Source: an uncultured Actinomycetes bacterium (GTDB taxonomy: Bacteria; Actinomycetota; Actinomycetes; Nanopelagicales; Nanopelagicaceae). From it: a stretch of 14,668 nucleotides of DNA. The stretch spans positions 1-14,668 of the forward strand of contig CAIKID010000074.1 in NCBI GenBank assembly GCA_903827345.1. The letters run 5' to 3'. Under the pieces are notes generated by a model that was not told the origin of the DNA, made no database searches, and worked only from the letters and a program-made list of their open reading frames with translations. Every line of letters starts with the position of its first letter. The first letter of the stretch is position 1. The position numbers and the translations under genes were made by a program. This document shows, one piece after another, positions 6,314 through 13,938 of this stretch.

Positions 6314-7429
6314 ATGCCCTCCTCTAGATTGTTTCAACTGAGCGCCAAAGATCGGGAGCTTGCCTTAAGAAGTATCAAGATTATTCTCGACGGACAGTCG
6401 CCGAGTGGTGCTTATGTCGCTTCACCTAATTTTCCATCTTATCAATACTCCTGGCTCCGAGACGGGGCCTATTGTGCAAGAGCAATGGATTCTGTAGGCA
6501 ACACAGATTCGGCTAGTAAATTCCATCGTTGGGTTGAAGGAGCGCTTTTAAAGCAGAAATCTTCTGCAGAGTCTCTCATTGTTTCTTTGAATAATGGTGA
6601 AGTTCCCGAAATGGATGAAATGTTGCCCACTCGCTACACCTTGGATGGAGCTCTTGAGAAATTTGGCGAGGTAGAAGATTTCCCTTGGCCCAATTATCAA
6701 CTCGATGGATATGGAATTTGGCTTTACGAATTGGGAAGTCATCACCGTAATCTTGGAACTACCGATTTCAACTCAGATGTTGTTGATCTGGTCGCCAGAT
6801 ACCTCTCGGCAACCTGGGAAACGAAGTGCTTTGATTGTTGGGAGGAGATCGGGGATGGGCATCACGCCTCGACCCTTGCAGCGATTTCCGCAGGACTCAA
6901 AAGTGCCGGAACACTCCTAGGTGAAGTTAAATATATAAGGAAATCTGAGGAAGTTCGCGATTTCTTACTTGCAAATTTCGTGAGGGATGGAAGATTTTGC
7001 AAAGGACTACTTGATGATCGCGTCGATTCTAGTTTGCTCTGTATAGCTCTCCCCTTCGAAATTGTTCCTCTAGACAATCCAATATTTACTAGAACTGTTG
7101 CTGCAATTCGTTCAGACTTGCTCGGCGATACTGGAGGTATTTATCGCTACCTTGGTGACACATACTATGGAGGTGGAGAATGGATTCTTTTGACAAGTTG
7201 GCTTGGGTGGCATGACCGCTTAACAAACAATCAATATGGATTTGAAAATGCAAAAGAATGGGTAGTAAATCAAGCTACAGAAACTCTAGATTTGCCAGAA
7301 CAAAGTACGAAGGGGGTTCAAGAGTCAACGATGATTCAACCCTGGGTTGAACGTTGGGGGTCGGTGGCATCACCTCTCCTTTGGTCCCATGCCATGTATT
7401 TACTAATGATTCAAGAAGGAGCTAACTAG
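6314..7429 (+). CDS. Single-domain GH15 glucosidase, likely isomaltose/isomaltooligosaccharide glucohydrolase
   Basis: GH15 enzymes are inverting exo-glucosidases (glucoamylase, glucodextranase, isomaltose glucohydrolase) that release beta-glucose from non-reducing ends. The family signature WLRDG sits at residues 47-51. The putative catalytic acid lies in C-W176-E177-E178, and the putative base is E346 in WVERWG, just before PLLWSHAMY. At 371 residues it covers only the (alpha/alpha)6 barrel and lacks the N-terminal beta-sandwich of most bacterial GH15 proteins. As I recall, the GH15 isomaltose glucohydrolase of Kribbella flavida is also a single-domain enzyme. There is no signal peptide, so it should act in the cytoplasm on imported sugar. 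It starts six bases after the permease stop. The alpha-1,6 preference is inferred from the GH66 neighbour; an alpha-1,4 glucoamylase or trehalase activity cannot be excluded. Confidence 0.82.
   Translation: MPSSRLFQLSAKDRELALRSIKIILDGQSPSGAYVASPNFPSYQYSWLRDGAYCARAMDSVGNTDSASKFHRWVEGALLKQKSSAESLIVSLNNGEVPEMDEMLPTRYTLDGALEKFGEVEDFPWPNYQLDGYGIWLYELGSHHRNLGTTDFNSDVVDLVARYLSATWETKCFDCWEEIGDGHHASTLAAISAGLKSAGTLLGEVKYIRKSEEVRDFLLANFVRDGRFCKGLLDDRVDSSLLCIALPFEIVPLDNPIFTRTVAAIRSDLLGDTGGIYRYLGDTYYGGGEWILLTSWLGWHDRLTNNQYGFENAKEWVVNQATETLDLPEQSTKGVQESTMIQPWVERWGSVASPLLWSHAMYLLMIQEGAN
7414..7421 (+). promoter_or_regulatory. Strong Shine-Dalgarno for the GH66 gene, inside the GH15 gene
   Basis: AGAAGGAG ends ten bases before the ATG at 7432 and lies within the last codons of the GH15 gene. 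This fixes the GH66 start and supports tight operon structure with a two-base gap. Confidence 0.55.
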
Positions 7430-7431
7430 CA

Positions 7432-9018
7432 ATGGACTTAATTTTCGATAAGGCTTCATATCTGCCGTCAGAGCCAATTACCGGGGTAACTCCACAATCA
7501 GGCACTATTTCCGTCTCACAACTGGGGGTTCAGGTCAAAGAAATAGCCTGTACCGAGGAGTTCAATCTGGGGACCTTTAGCGAGGGAGCCTATTCAATTG
7601 CGTGGAAAGGCCACAATGGCGCGCAACAAAGTTCAGCTTTTGAGGTTCTAGAAGAGCCATGGACGCGATTGCGTTACGGATTCATCGCCGAATTTTCAGA
7701 GGCGGTAGACACCAAGAATTACGTTGAGTGGGCTAAAAAACTTCATCTCACCGCAATCCAGTTTTATGACTGGGCTTGGAAACATGAGTTTCTCACTACT
7801 GAAGCCACTCATTACCCCGATCCCTTAGGACAGATCATTTCGACTGAAAAGATCAAAGAACTTATTAGCGAATACCAGAAAGCTGGTGCTATCGCCTCCG
7901 GTTATGCAGCCATTTATGCAGTTGATGCTGAGGGCTGGGAGAGATGGAAATCATCAGGGCTATTTGACACTGAGGGCAATCCCTACACTTTGGGTGACGA
8001 TTTCCTCTGGATTGTCGATCCAGCGGATCCTAAATGGCTCAAACATATGATTTCTGAACTTCAGAAGGCTAATGAGTTTGGATTTAAAGCCTTTCACCTC
8101 GACCAATATGGGTGGCCCAAAAACGCTCTTCGGACTGATGGTGTGGCCGTGGATTTGGCAAATAGATTCCCTGAAATGCTCAGCCAAATTGTAAATTCAG
8201 TGCCAGATGCCAAACATATATTCAACAATGTAAATGATTATCCAACATGGTCGACGACTCAAACAGGACAACATGCAACTTACATCGAGGTGTGGGATCC
8301 GCACTCTACCTATCGTCATCTTGCCGATTTGGTCTCCAAGGCACGAGCTTTGAATCCATCAGTACCCGTAATCCTCTCTGCCTACCTTCATCCCTTTGGG
8401 AACATTGGCAAGGGTGTAGATGAGGCGGAAGCGGTTGCATCATTCGAATTGACATTTGCAAGCATTGCTTCTGGCGGCGCTTCGCATTTAATTACAGGTG
8501 GAGATGGAAGAATTCTTCACCATGCATATTATGTAAACAACTATGTTGCTCCAGAGCCAACGTTGAAAACAATACGCAATTATTATGACTTAGTAGTCGC
8601 TTCGGGTGATTTGCTTTACGACACCACCCGCGAAGATGTCACACTCATTGAGGCTTTCGGTGTTAATAATGAAGTCAAATTCGACTCTCTGGTGCCTTTA
8701 AGTCACGAGGCCTTACCGAAGAGCCTTTGGATCAGAGTATTCAAGGGCAAAACTGGATTAACTTTTCATATAATAAATCTTCTTGATCAGGATGACTGTA
8801 TTTGGGATACGCCAAAGAAGAGCATCACTTCGACTGCAGAACTCACGATCTCTATAGAGGCTGCAGCATTCGAGAACCAAATTTCTATCGCACATGGAGT
8901 CACCGGTGCCGAATTCGTTCAAAAGAAGATGGAGATCGATGGTAAGCGCTTGCAAATCAAGATTGATATTCACTCTGCTTGGACTATCGCAAATATTCCT
9001 TTCGCTGTAAACAATTAG
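7432..9018 (+). CDS. GH66 family alpha-1,6-glucanase (dextranase-like), cytoplasmic
   Basis: GH66 contains retaining endo-dextranases and cycloisomaltooligosaccharide glucanotransferases. An N-terminal Ig-like beta domain covers about residues 1-76, the (beta/alpha)8 barrel starts at RYGFIAEF (81-88), and a C-terminal beta domain follows from about 400. The nucleophile is predicted as D224 in FHLDQYG and the acid/base as E286 in YIEVWDP, both in the usual family motifs. No inserted carbohydrate-binding module of about 90 residues is present in the barrel, which argues for dextranase over the cyclising enzyme. The protein begins directly with the Ig-like domain and has no signal peptide, cell-wall anchor or binding module. 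At 528 residues it is a minimal form. It lies two bases after the GH15 gene. The expected role is cleavage of long imported isomaltooligosaccharides into short ones for the GH15 and GH31 enzymes. Confidence 0.85.
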   Translation: MDLIFDKASYLPSEPITGVTPQSGTISVSQLGVQVKEIACTEEFNLGTFSEGAYSIAWKGHNGAQQSSAFEVLEEPWTRLRYGFIAEFSEAVDTKNYVEWAKKLHLTAIQFYDWAWKHEFLTTEATHYPDPLGQIISTEKIKELISEYQKAGAIASGYAAIYAVDAEGWERWKSSGLFDTEGNPYTLGDDFLWIVDPADPKWLKHMISELQKANEFGFKAFHLDQYGWPKNALRTDGVAVDLANRFPEMLSQIVNSVPDAKHIFNNVNDYPTWSTTQTGQHATYIEVWDPHSTYRHLADLVSKARALNPSVPVILSAYLHPFGNIGKGVDEAEAVASFELTFASIASGGASHLITGGDGRILHHAYYVNNYVAPEPTLKTIRNYYDLVVASGDLLYDTTREDVTLIEAFGVNNEVKFDSLVPLSHEALPKSLWIRVFKGKTGLTFHIINLLDQDDCIWDTPKKSITSTAELTISIEAAAFENQISIAHGVTGAEFVQKKMEIDGKRLQIKIDIHSAWTIANIPFAVNN

Positions 9019-9050
9019 TTAACTAAAATCTCACCAAGAAGCGGAATCAC

Positions 9051-11285
9051 ATGCTGATCCATACACCTTTGGGTTTAGGTCACCCATACCGATACGAGCC
9101 GGACCAACGAATTCCTACCTCGCCCATTTCGGGTCAGCCCTGGAAAGTTCGAGCACGAACGGATGCGATGACTACGAGCGTTCACTTATATATTCGGCGT
9201 GGGGTAAAACTCGAAAGACATGAACTTCGCTTACTAGGTCCGGCTCATCCCGACACTCACGGTCCATACGGAGTCACCGCTAAGAAAATCGATGTAACAA
9301 CTCACCTCACAACACTTGCAAACAATCCAGAGGAATTCTCTGGTGATCTGGAGTGGGAAATTGAGTTATCTGGTTTAGAAGAATTCGAGGAGTTGTCATA
9401 TTGGTTGGAAATTGATGCCTTTGAATTTACTCGCACATTTGAGCTGAGCGCCCTAACGTGGCTTCCAGACGACGATCATTTCCTCAAGGTTGTGGGTGAT
9501 CTTCCTGTTGGAGTAACCGTATCCGAGAGGCAAGTGCTTGCAAACTCTCAAGGGCAGGTCTTTCAAATTCGCTTTGCGCTCCCTTTGGCACCAGGAGATC
9601 ACGTGGTTGGCTTTGGTGAGCGATTTAATGCGGTCGATCAACGGGGTAACTTCATTGACGCAGTTGTTTATGAAGAATACAAAGGACACGGTCAACGTAC
9701 GTATCTACCCGCCCCATTCGGACTCGTTATCGGTAGCGACTATGGATTCTATTTGAATACTGCAACTCCAAGTAGATTCGATATCGGAGCATCCCAATCC
9801 GATCGATTGCTCATTGAAGTTGATACTTCTCCCTTTCAATCGAGCATAGAAATTCGAACCTACAGCGGCTCTCCAACTTCGATACTCAAGTCCTACATAT
9901 CAGAATTTGAATTACCAAAGGCTCCCCCTCCTTGGATTTACAAGCTTTGGGGAAGCAGCAATGAATGGAATACTCAAGCGAGAGTAGAACTGGAAATTGA
10001 AACCAGTGAGAGACTTGGTATTGAACTTGGAGTTCTAGTAATCGAAGCTTGGTCGGACGAGACCTCCTTCACGGTTTTTAGAGATGCGCAGTTCACTCCA
10101 ACTGATGGCTCCAAAGGGCTTGTTGCTGCCGCAATCACATATCCTTCCGATGGCGCATGGCCCAATCCGCAGAAAATGATCGACGACTTACATCAAAAAG
10201 ATATGAAATTAATCCTTTGGCAAATACCGGTGATCAAAGAGGAAGGGACGAAAGGTTCGCAGGTCAATGCCATCTGGAATTATGCCGTGCAAAATAACTT
10301 GGTGATCACGGATGGATTGGGGAGTCCTTATAGAGTCCGAGCGCCGTGGTTTCATAATGCCCTTATGCCAGACCTCACCGCTCCACAAGTCCGTCGATGG
10401 TGGGCCAGCCTCCACGAATATCTCGTGACTGAGATGGGAGTGGACGGATTCAAAACAGATGGTGGGGAGCATGCCTGGGGAAGCGACCTTATTTACTTAG
10501 ATGGTCGAACTGGCCTTGAGAAGAATAATCTCTTTGCCCTTGGATACGTGCAAACTTTTAGTGACCTACTCGAGTCTTCGAAGAAAGAGGGGATCACTTT
10601 TTCACGCGCGGGATTTGCAGGTAGCAGTTCATTTCCGACTTTCTGGGCGGGAGATGAGGATTCCACTTGGGAAGCTTTCAAAGCCTCTATAAATGCTGGA
10701 ATCTCTGCTTCAACAAGTGGCATCTTCTTTTGGGGCTGGGACATTGGAGGCTTTAGCGGTGAAATCCCAACAAGCGAGCTCTATCTTCGCGGTGCTGCCA
10801 TGGCTACCTTCTGTCCAATCATGCAATTTCACTCTGAATTCAATCATCATAAGGAGCCTTCAAATGACCGAAGCCCATGGAATATAGAGAGGCAGACCGG
10901 GGACACACGTGTGGTTTCAATATTCCGAAAGTTCTTGGGTATTCGCACCCTACTCATTCCTTATCTGGAAATCGAAGGTCGAGAGGCAATTGCATCTGGC
11001 CGACCACTCATGGCGGGGCTCTTCTTTGATTTTCCAGCAGATCAAGAAATTTGGAAGGCACCATCACAATATATGTTGGGACGTTTTTTGCTCGTGGCAC
11101 CTGTTTCAGATTCCGGGACTAAAAGTTTGAAGGTCTACCTGCCCGAAGGGATTTGGATAGATTTTTGGAATAAATCAAAATATATCGGAGAACAATGGAT
11201 AGAGATAGAAACTCCTCTAGACCGAATTCCAGTCTTTATTAAGGATGACGCTCCGCAATGGTTAGTGAATCAATCCTGGGAGTGA
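9051..11285 (+). CDS. GH31 family alpha-glucosidase/transglucosidase
   Basis: A 744-residue retaining GH31 enzyme. An N-terminal beta-sandwich leads into the barrel. The predicted nucleophile is D470 in GFKTDGGEH and the acid/base is D535 in FPTFWAGDED. The FFWGWDIGGF block and the following histidine-containing segment (MQFHSEF) are also typical. The KTD form of the nucleophile motif resembles the YicI-like branch more than the WxDM branch. The family covers alpha-1,4-, alpha-1,3- and alpha-1,6-glucosidases, alpha-xylosidases and isomaltosyl-active enzymes, so the linkage is not decided. With GH15 and GH66 next to it, removal of alpha-1,6 residues or alpha-1,3 branches from dextran-type oligosaccharides is the best guess. 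There is no signal peptide, so it is cytoplasmic. It is the last gene of the operon, 32 bases after GH66, with only a weak ribosome site (AAGAAGCGG). Confidence 0.88.
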   Translation: MLIHTPLGLGHPYRYEPDQRIPTSPISGQPWKVRARTDAMTTSVHLYIRRGVKLERHELRLLGPAHPDTHGPYGVTAKKIDVTTHLTTLANNPEEFSGDLEWEIELSGLEEFEELSYWLEIDAFEFTRTFELSALTWLPDDDHFLKVVGDLPVGVTVSERQVLANSQGQVFQIRFALPLAPGDHVVGFGERFNAVDQRGNFIDAVVYEEYKGHGQRTYLPAPFGLVIGSDYGFYLNTATPSRFDIGASQSDRLLIEVDTSPFQSSIEIRTYSGSPTSILKSYISEFELPKAPPPWIYKLWGSSNEWNTQARVELEIETSERLGIELGVLVIEAWSDETSFTVFRDAQFTPTDGSKGLVAAAITYPSDGAWPNPQKMIDDLHQKDMKLILWQIPVIKEEGTKGSQVNAIWNYAVQNNLVITDGLGSPYRVRAPWFHNALMPDLTAPQVRRWWASLHEYLVTEMGVDGFKTDGGEHAWGSDLIYLDGRTGLEKNNLFALGYVQTFSDLLESSKKEGITFSRAGFAGSSSFPTFWAGDEDSTWEAFKASINAGISASTSGIFFWGWDIGGFSGEIPTSELYLRGAAMATFCPIMQFHSEFNHHKEPSNDRSPWNIERQTGDTRVVSIFRKFLGIRTLLIPYLEIEGREAIASGRPLMAGLFFDFPADQEIWKAPSQYMLGRFLLVAPVSDSGTKSLKVYLPEGIWIDFWNKSKYIGEQWIEIETPLDRIPVFIKDDAPQWLVNQSWE

Positions 11286-11346
11286 TGATATTCGTTGCAA
11301 GCACTCGTGAACATTAAAGCTTAATACCACCGCGTAGGAACGACAT

Positions 11347-11379
11347 TTCACCTGGCTATCGATTTAATAGCCAGGTGAA
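11347..11379. terminator. Bidirectional hairpin terminator between convergent operons
   Basis: TTCACCTGGCTAT (11347-11359) pairs perfectly over 13 bases with ATAGCCAGGTGAA (11367-11379) around the 7-base loop CGATTTA. It lies between the GH31 stop (plus strand) and the icd stop (minus strand). There is no long T tract on either side, but location and symmetry fit a shared terminator. The rest of the 127-base gap shows nothing recognisable. Confidence 0.7.
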
Positions 11380-11412
11380 TTCGAAACGAAAGAACTTCAT
11401 ATTGCCTAGAAA

Positions 11413-12627
11413 CTAAGCAAGCTTCTTCTGCAAGTTCTCATCGATAGCTGCCAAGAAGTCTTGGGTGTTTAGCCAAGGAGCATCCTTAGAGATAAGAAGT
11501 GCCAAGTCCTTTGTCATCTTTCCAGACTCAACAGTCTCGATACAGACTGCTTCAAGGTTCTTTGCAAAGGCTGCAAGCTCTGGATTGTTATCCAACTTAG
11601 CGCGATGTGAAAGGCCTTGGGTCCAAGCGAAGATAGATGCGATTGGGTTTGTTGAAGTCTGCTTGCCAGCTTGGTGATCGCGGTAGTGACGAGTCACTGT
11701 TCCGTGAGCAGCCTCTGACTCAACAGTCTTTCCATCTGGTGTCATCAATACTGATGTCATCAAACCAAGTGAGCCATAACCCTGTGCGACGGTATCTGAC
11801 TGAACGTCGCCGTCGTAGTTCTTACAAGCCCAAACATATCCGCCAGGCATGCGAAGTGACATAGCAACCATGTCATCGATGAGGCGGTGCTCGTACCAGA
11901 TTCCAAGTGCATCAAATTGAGATTTGAACTCTGCTTGGTAGATCTCTTCGAAGATATCTTTAAAGCGTCCGTCATATGCCTTCAAGATGGTGTTCTTTGT
12001 GGAGAGATAGACCGGATACTTACGAAGTAGGCCGTAGTTCAATGAGGCGCGAGCAAAGTCGCGGATTGAATCATCGAGGTTGTACATGGCCATGGTCACA
12101 CCGGAGCCAGGGAAGTTAAATACTTCGTGCTCAATGGTTTCGCCGCCATCTTCTGGAACGAAAGTGATGGTGAGCTTCCCCTTGCCAGGAATGCGGAAAT
12201 CAGTAGCGCGGTATTGATCACCGAAAGCATGACGACCGATAACGATTGGCAAGGTCCAGTGAGGGACCAAGCGGGGAACATTTGAGATGATGATTGGCTC
12301 GCGGAAGATAACTCCACCGAGGATGTTGCGGACAGTTCCGTTAGGAGATTTCCACATCTTCTTGAGGCCAAACTCTTCTACACGGGCCTCATCTGGAGTG
12401 ATGGTTGCACACTTAACTCCAACGCCATGCTTCAAGATTGCATGCGCTGAGTCAATCGTGACCTGATCATCTGTGGCATCGCGATTTTCAATGCTGAGGT
12501 CGTAATACTCAAGATTTACATCGAGGTAAGGCAGAATCAATTTATCTTTGATGAACTGCCAGATGATGCGTGTCATCTCATCGCCATCGAGCTCGACGAC
12601 AGTTCCAGTTACCTTAATCTTTGACAT
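11413..12627 (-). CDS. icd: NADP-dependent isocitrate dehydrogenase, eukaryotic-like homodimeric type
   Basis: Oxidatively decarboxylates isocitrate to 2-oxoglutarate in the TCA cycle, producing NADPH. The 404-residue length and sequence fit the subfamily of human IDH1/IDH2 rather than the E. coli type. Isocitrate-binding residues S94, N96, R100 and R109 (SPNGTVRNILGG, FREPI) and R132 and Y139 (GRHAFGDQYRATD) fall at the same numbers as in human IDH1. The Asp-containing metal-binding regions and the C-terminal TVTRHYRDHQ NADP region are present. The ATG at 12627 is preceded by a weak GCGGGAA site. It follows mdh by 31 bases in the same direction and is probably cotranscribed. It is convergent with the sugar operon. 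Confidence 0.96.
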   Translation of the reverse strand: MSKIKVTGTVVELDGDEMTRIIWQFIKDKLILPYLDVNLEYYDLSIENRDATDDQVTIDSAHAILKHGVGVKCATITPDEARVEEFGLKKMWKSPNGTVRNILGGVIFREPIIISNVPRLVPHWTLPIVIGRHAFGDQYRATDFRIPGKGKLTITFVPEDGGETIEHEVFNFPGSGVTMAMYNLDDSIRDFARASLNYGLLRKYPVYLSTKNTILKAYDGRFKDIFEEIYQAEFKSQFDALGIWYEHRLIDDMVAMSLRMPGGYVWACKNYDGDVQSDTVAQGYGSLGLMTSVLMTPDGKTVESEAAHGTVTRHYRDHQAGKQTSTNPIASIFAWTQGLSHRAKLDNNPELAAFAKNLEAVCIETVESGKMTKDLALLISKDAPWLNTQDFLAAIDENLQKKLA

Positions 12628-12658
12628 CTATATTTCCCGCTCTCTAGAAAGTAGTTTC

Positions 12659-13615
12659 TTAAAGATCTTTAACGTCGGCTTGCTTGGTGCGAACAGCTTC
12701 GGCCGCAACCTTGAGCGCTGCAACTTCACTTTCGGTAAGCGCAGTTTCTACAACTTCCTTGATTCCAGTGCGACCAATCTTCGCCTCAACACCGAGGTAG
12801 ACGCCTTCAATTCCGTATTGGCCTTCGACCCATGCACAGACAGGCATTACTTCACCTGAATCTTCGATTACTGCCTTAGCCATACGAGCAGCAGCAGCTG
12901 ATGGAGCGTAATAAGCAGAACCAGTCTTGAGCAGCGCAACTACTTCAGCGCCACCATTACGCGTGCGGTCAACGAGATCACTGATGTCTGCTTCTGAAAG
13001 AAGTGAGGTCAAAGGTTGACCATTGACTGTGCAACGACTTGGGACTGGAACCATGGTGTCACCATGTGAACCGAGTGTCAGTGTCTTTACTGATCCGACT
13101 GGTACAGCGAGTTTTTCTGCGACAAAGTTAGTGAAGCGTGCTGTATCCAACATGCCTGCTTGACCCATCACTTGGTGATGTGGGAAACCAGTTGCAAGTT
13201 GAGCGAGCGCTGTCATCTCATCGAGTGGATTTGATACAACGATGATGACTGCGTTTGGCGAATGCTTTGCAATATTCTCAGCGACGCCGCGAACGATTCC
13301 AGCATTTACTCCGATGAGATCCATGCGAGACATTCCAGGCTTGCGAGGCAATCCAGCTGTAATAACGACAACATCAGAATTAGCCGTTGCTTCATAGCCG
13401 GCGCCTTCAGGAGTGGTTGTTGCACCAATAACTTTAGTTTCGAAGCCTTCGATGGAGCGCGATTGATTCATGTCAAGCGCCAGACCCTCTGGCTTCCCCT
13501 CCACGATATCTGTGAGAACGACTGTCTCAAAGATGTCGTATTCAGCTAAGCGCAGGGCGGTTGTTGAACCATAGAAACCGCTACCAACGACTGTGACTTT
13601 GCCAGATCTACTCAT
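12659..13615 (-). CDS. mdh: Malate dehydrogenase, lactate-dehydrogenase-like type
   Basis: NAD-dependent interconversion of malate and oxaloacetate in the TCA cycle. The product is 318 residues from ATG at 13615, chosen because GGAGG lies five bases upstream; a longer frame from 13645 would translate through that ribosome site. The Rossmann motif is G11-S-G13-F-Y-G16, with D36 after the second strand favouring NAD. The substrate loop LPRKPGMSRMDL carries R91 and R97. R91 sits at the position where lactate dehydrogenases have Gln, which supports malate. The catalytic pair is D157 (LDTARF, with R160) and H184 (GSHGDTMVP). It belongs to the LDH-like family rather than the TGAAGQIG-type enzyme of Streptomyces and Mycobacterium. 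It lies between the small membrane protein gene and icd. Confidence 0.95.
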   Translation of the reverse strand: MSRSGKVTVVGSGFYGSTTALRLAEYDIFETVVLTDIVEGKPEGLALDMNQSRSIEGFETKVIGATTTPEGAGYEATANSDVVVITAGLPRKPGMSRMDLIGVNAGIVRGVAENIAKHSPNAVIIVVSNPLDEMTALAQLATGFPHHQVMGQAGMLDTARFTNFVAEKLAVPVGSVKTLTLGSHGDTMVPVPSRCTVNGQPLTSLLSEADISDLVDRTRNGGAEVVALLKTGSAYYAPSAAAARMAKAVIEDSGEVMPVCAWVEGQYGIEGVYLGVEAKIGRTGIKEVVETALTESEVAALKVAAEAVRTKQADVKDL

Positions 13616-13620
13616 GGAAT

Positions 13621-13626
13621 CCTCCG
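13621..13626 (-). promoter_or_regulatory. Shine-Dalgarno deciding the mdh start
   Basis: CGGAGG on the minus strand lies five bases before ATG 13615. It falls inside the longer upstream extension of the frame and so argues against the start at 13645. Confidence 0.75.
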
Positions 13627-13647
13627 TAAAAGTGAACTGCCGCAATC

Positions 13648-13938
13648 CTACTTTGCGTGCGGCAGGGTTAAAGACACGATGAAGAGGAGCAATGTCACAC
13701 CCGTTGGAATCAAGAGCTCGATGGTCCGGCGGGTGACGCTATTTGTATACGCGATATAGGCGTAGAGTCCGCCGCCCAGCGCTACCAAAATAGAGCAGGT
13801 ACGGACCGCGCTAAATATCCCGAGTGTGACCCCGATTACAACCAAGGCGATCGCCAAGCTGCGCCAGAGTGACTGGGAGCCCTTCAAGGGGCGGAGTTTA
13901 TTACCGAGAGTTGCTAGCACGACCAGCCATTTCAACAA
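13648..13938 (-). CDS. Small three-helix membrane protein, DUF3017-like
   Basis: A protein of up to 96 residues with three hydrophobic segments at about residues 28-45, 48-65 and 73-92. Its size, topology and position between folD and mdh match the actinobacterial DUF3017 family, whose function is unknown. The assignment rests mainly on context. The start is uncertain: TTG at 13938 overlaps folD by 38 bases, GTG at 13920 overlaps by 20, and a later TTG is possible; none has a convincing ribosome site. Coupling to folD translation is likely. The stop lies 32 bases before the mdh ATG. Confidence 0.75.
   Translation of the reverse strand: MLKWLVVLATLGNKLRPLKGSQSLWRSLAIALVVIGVTLGIFSAVRTCSILVALGGGLYAYIAYTNSVTRRTIELLIPTGVTLLLFIVSLTLPHAK

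Noticed and set aside
7432..9018. GH66 protein as a cycloisomaltooligosaccharide glucanotransferase
   Set aside because: The inserted carbohydrate-binding module typical of that group is absent and there is no signal peptide. A dextranase-like call is safer, though activity on cyclic sugars stays open.
12659..13645. Longer mdh frame starting at 13645
   Set aside because: The extra ten codons contain the GGAGG ribosome site for the ATG at 13615, and the family normally starts just before the Rossmann strand.
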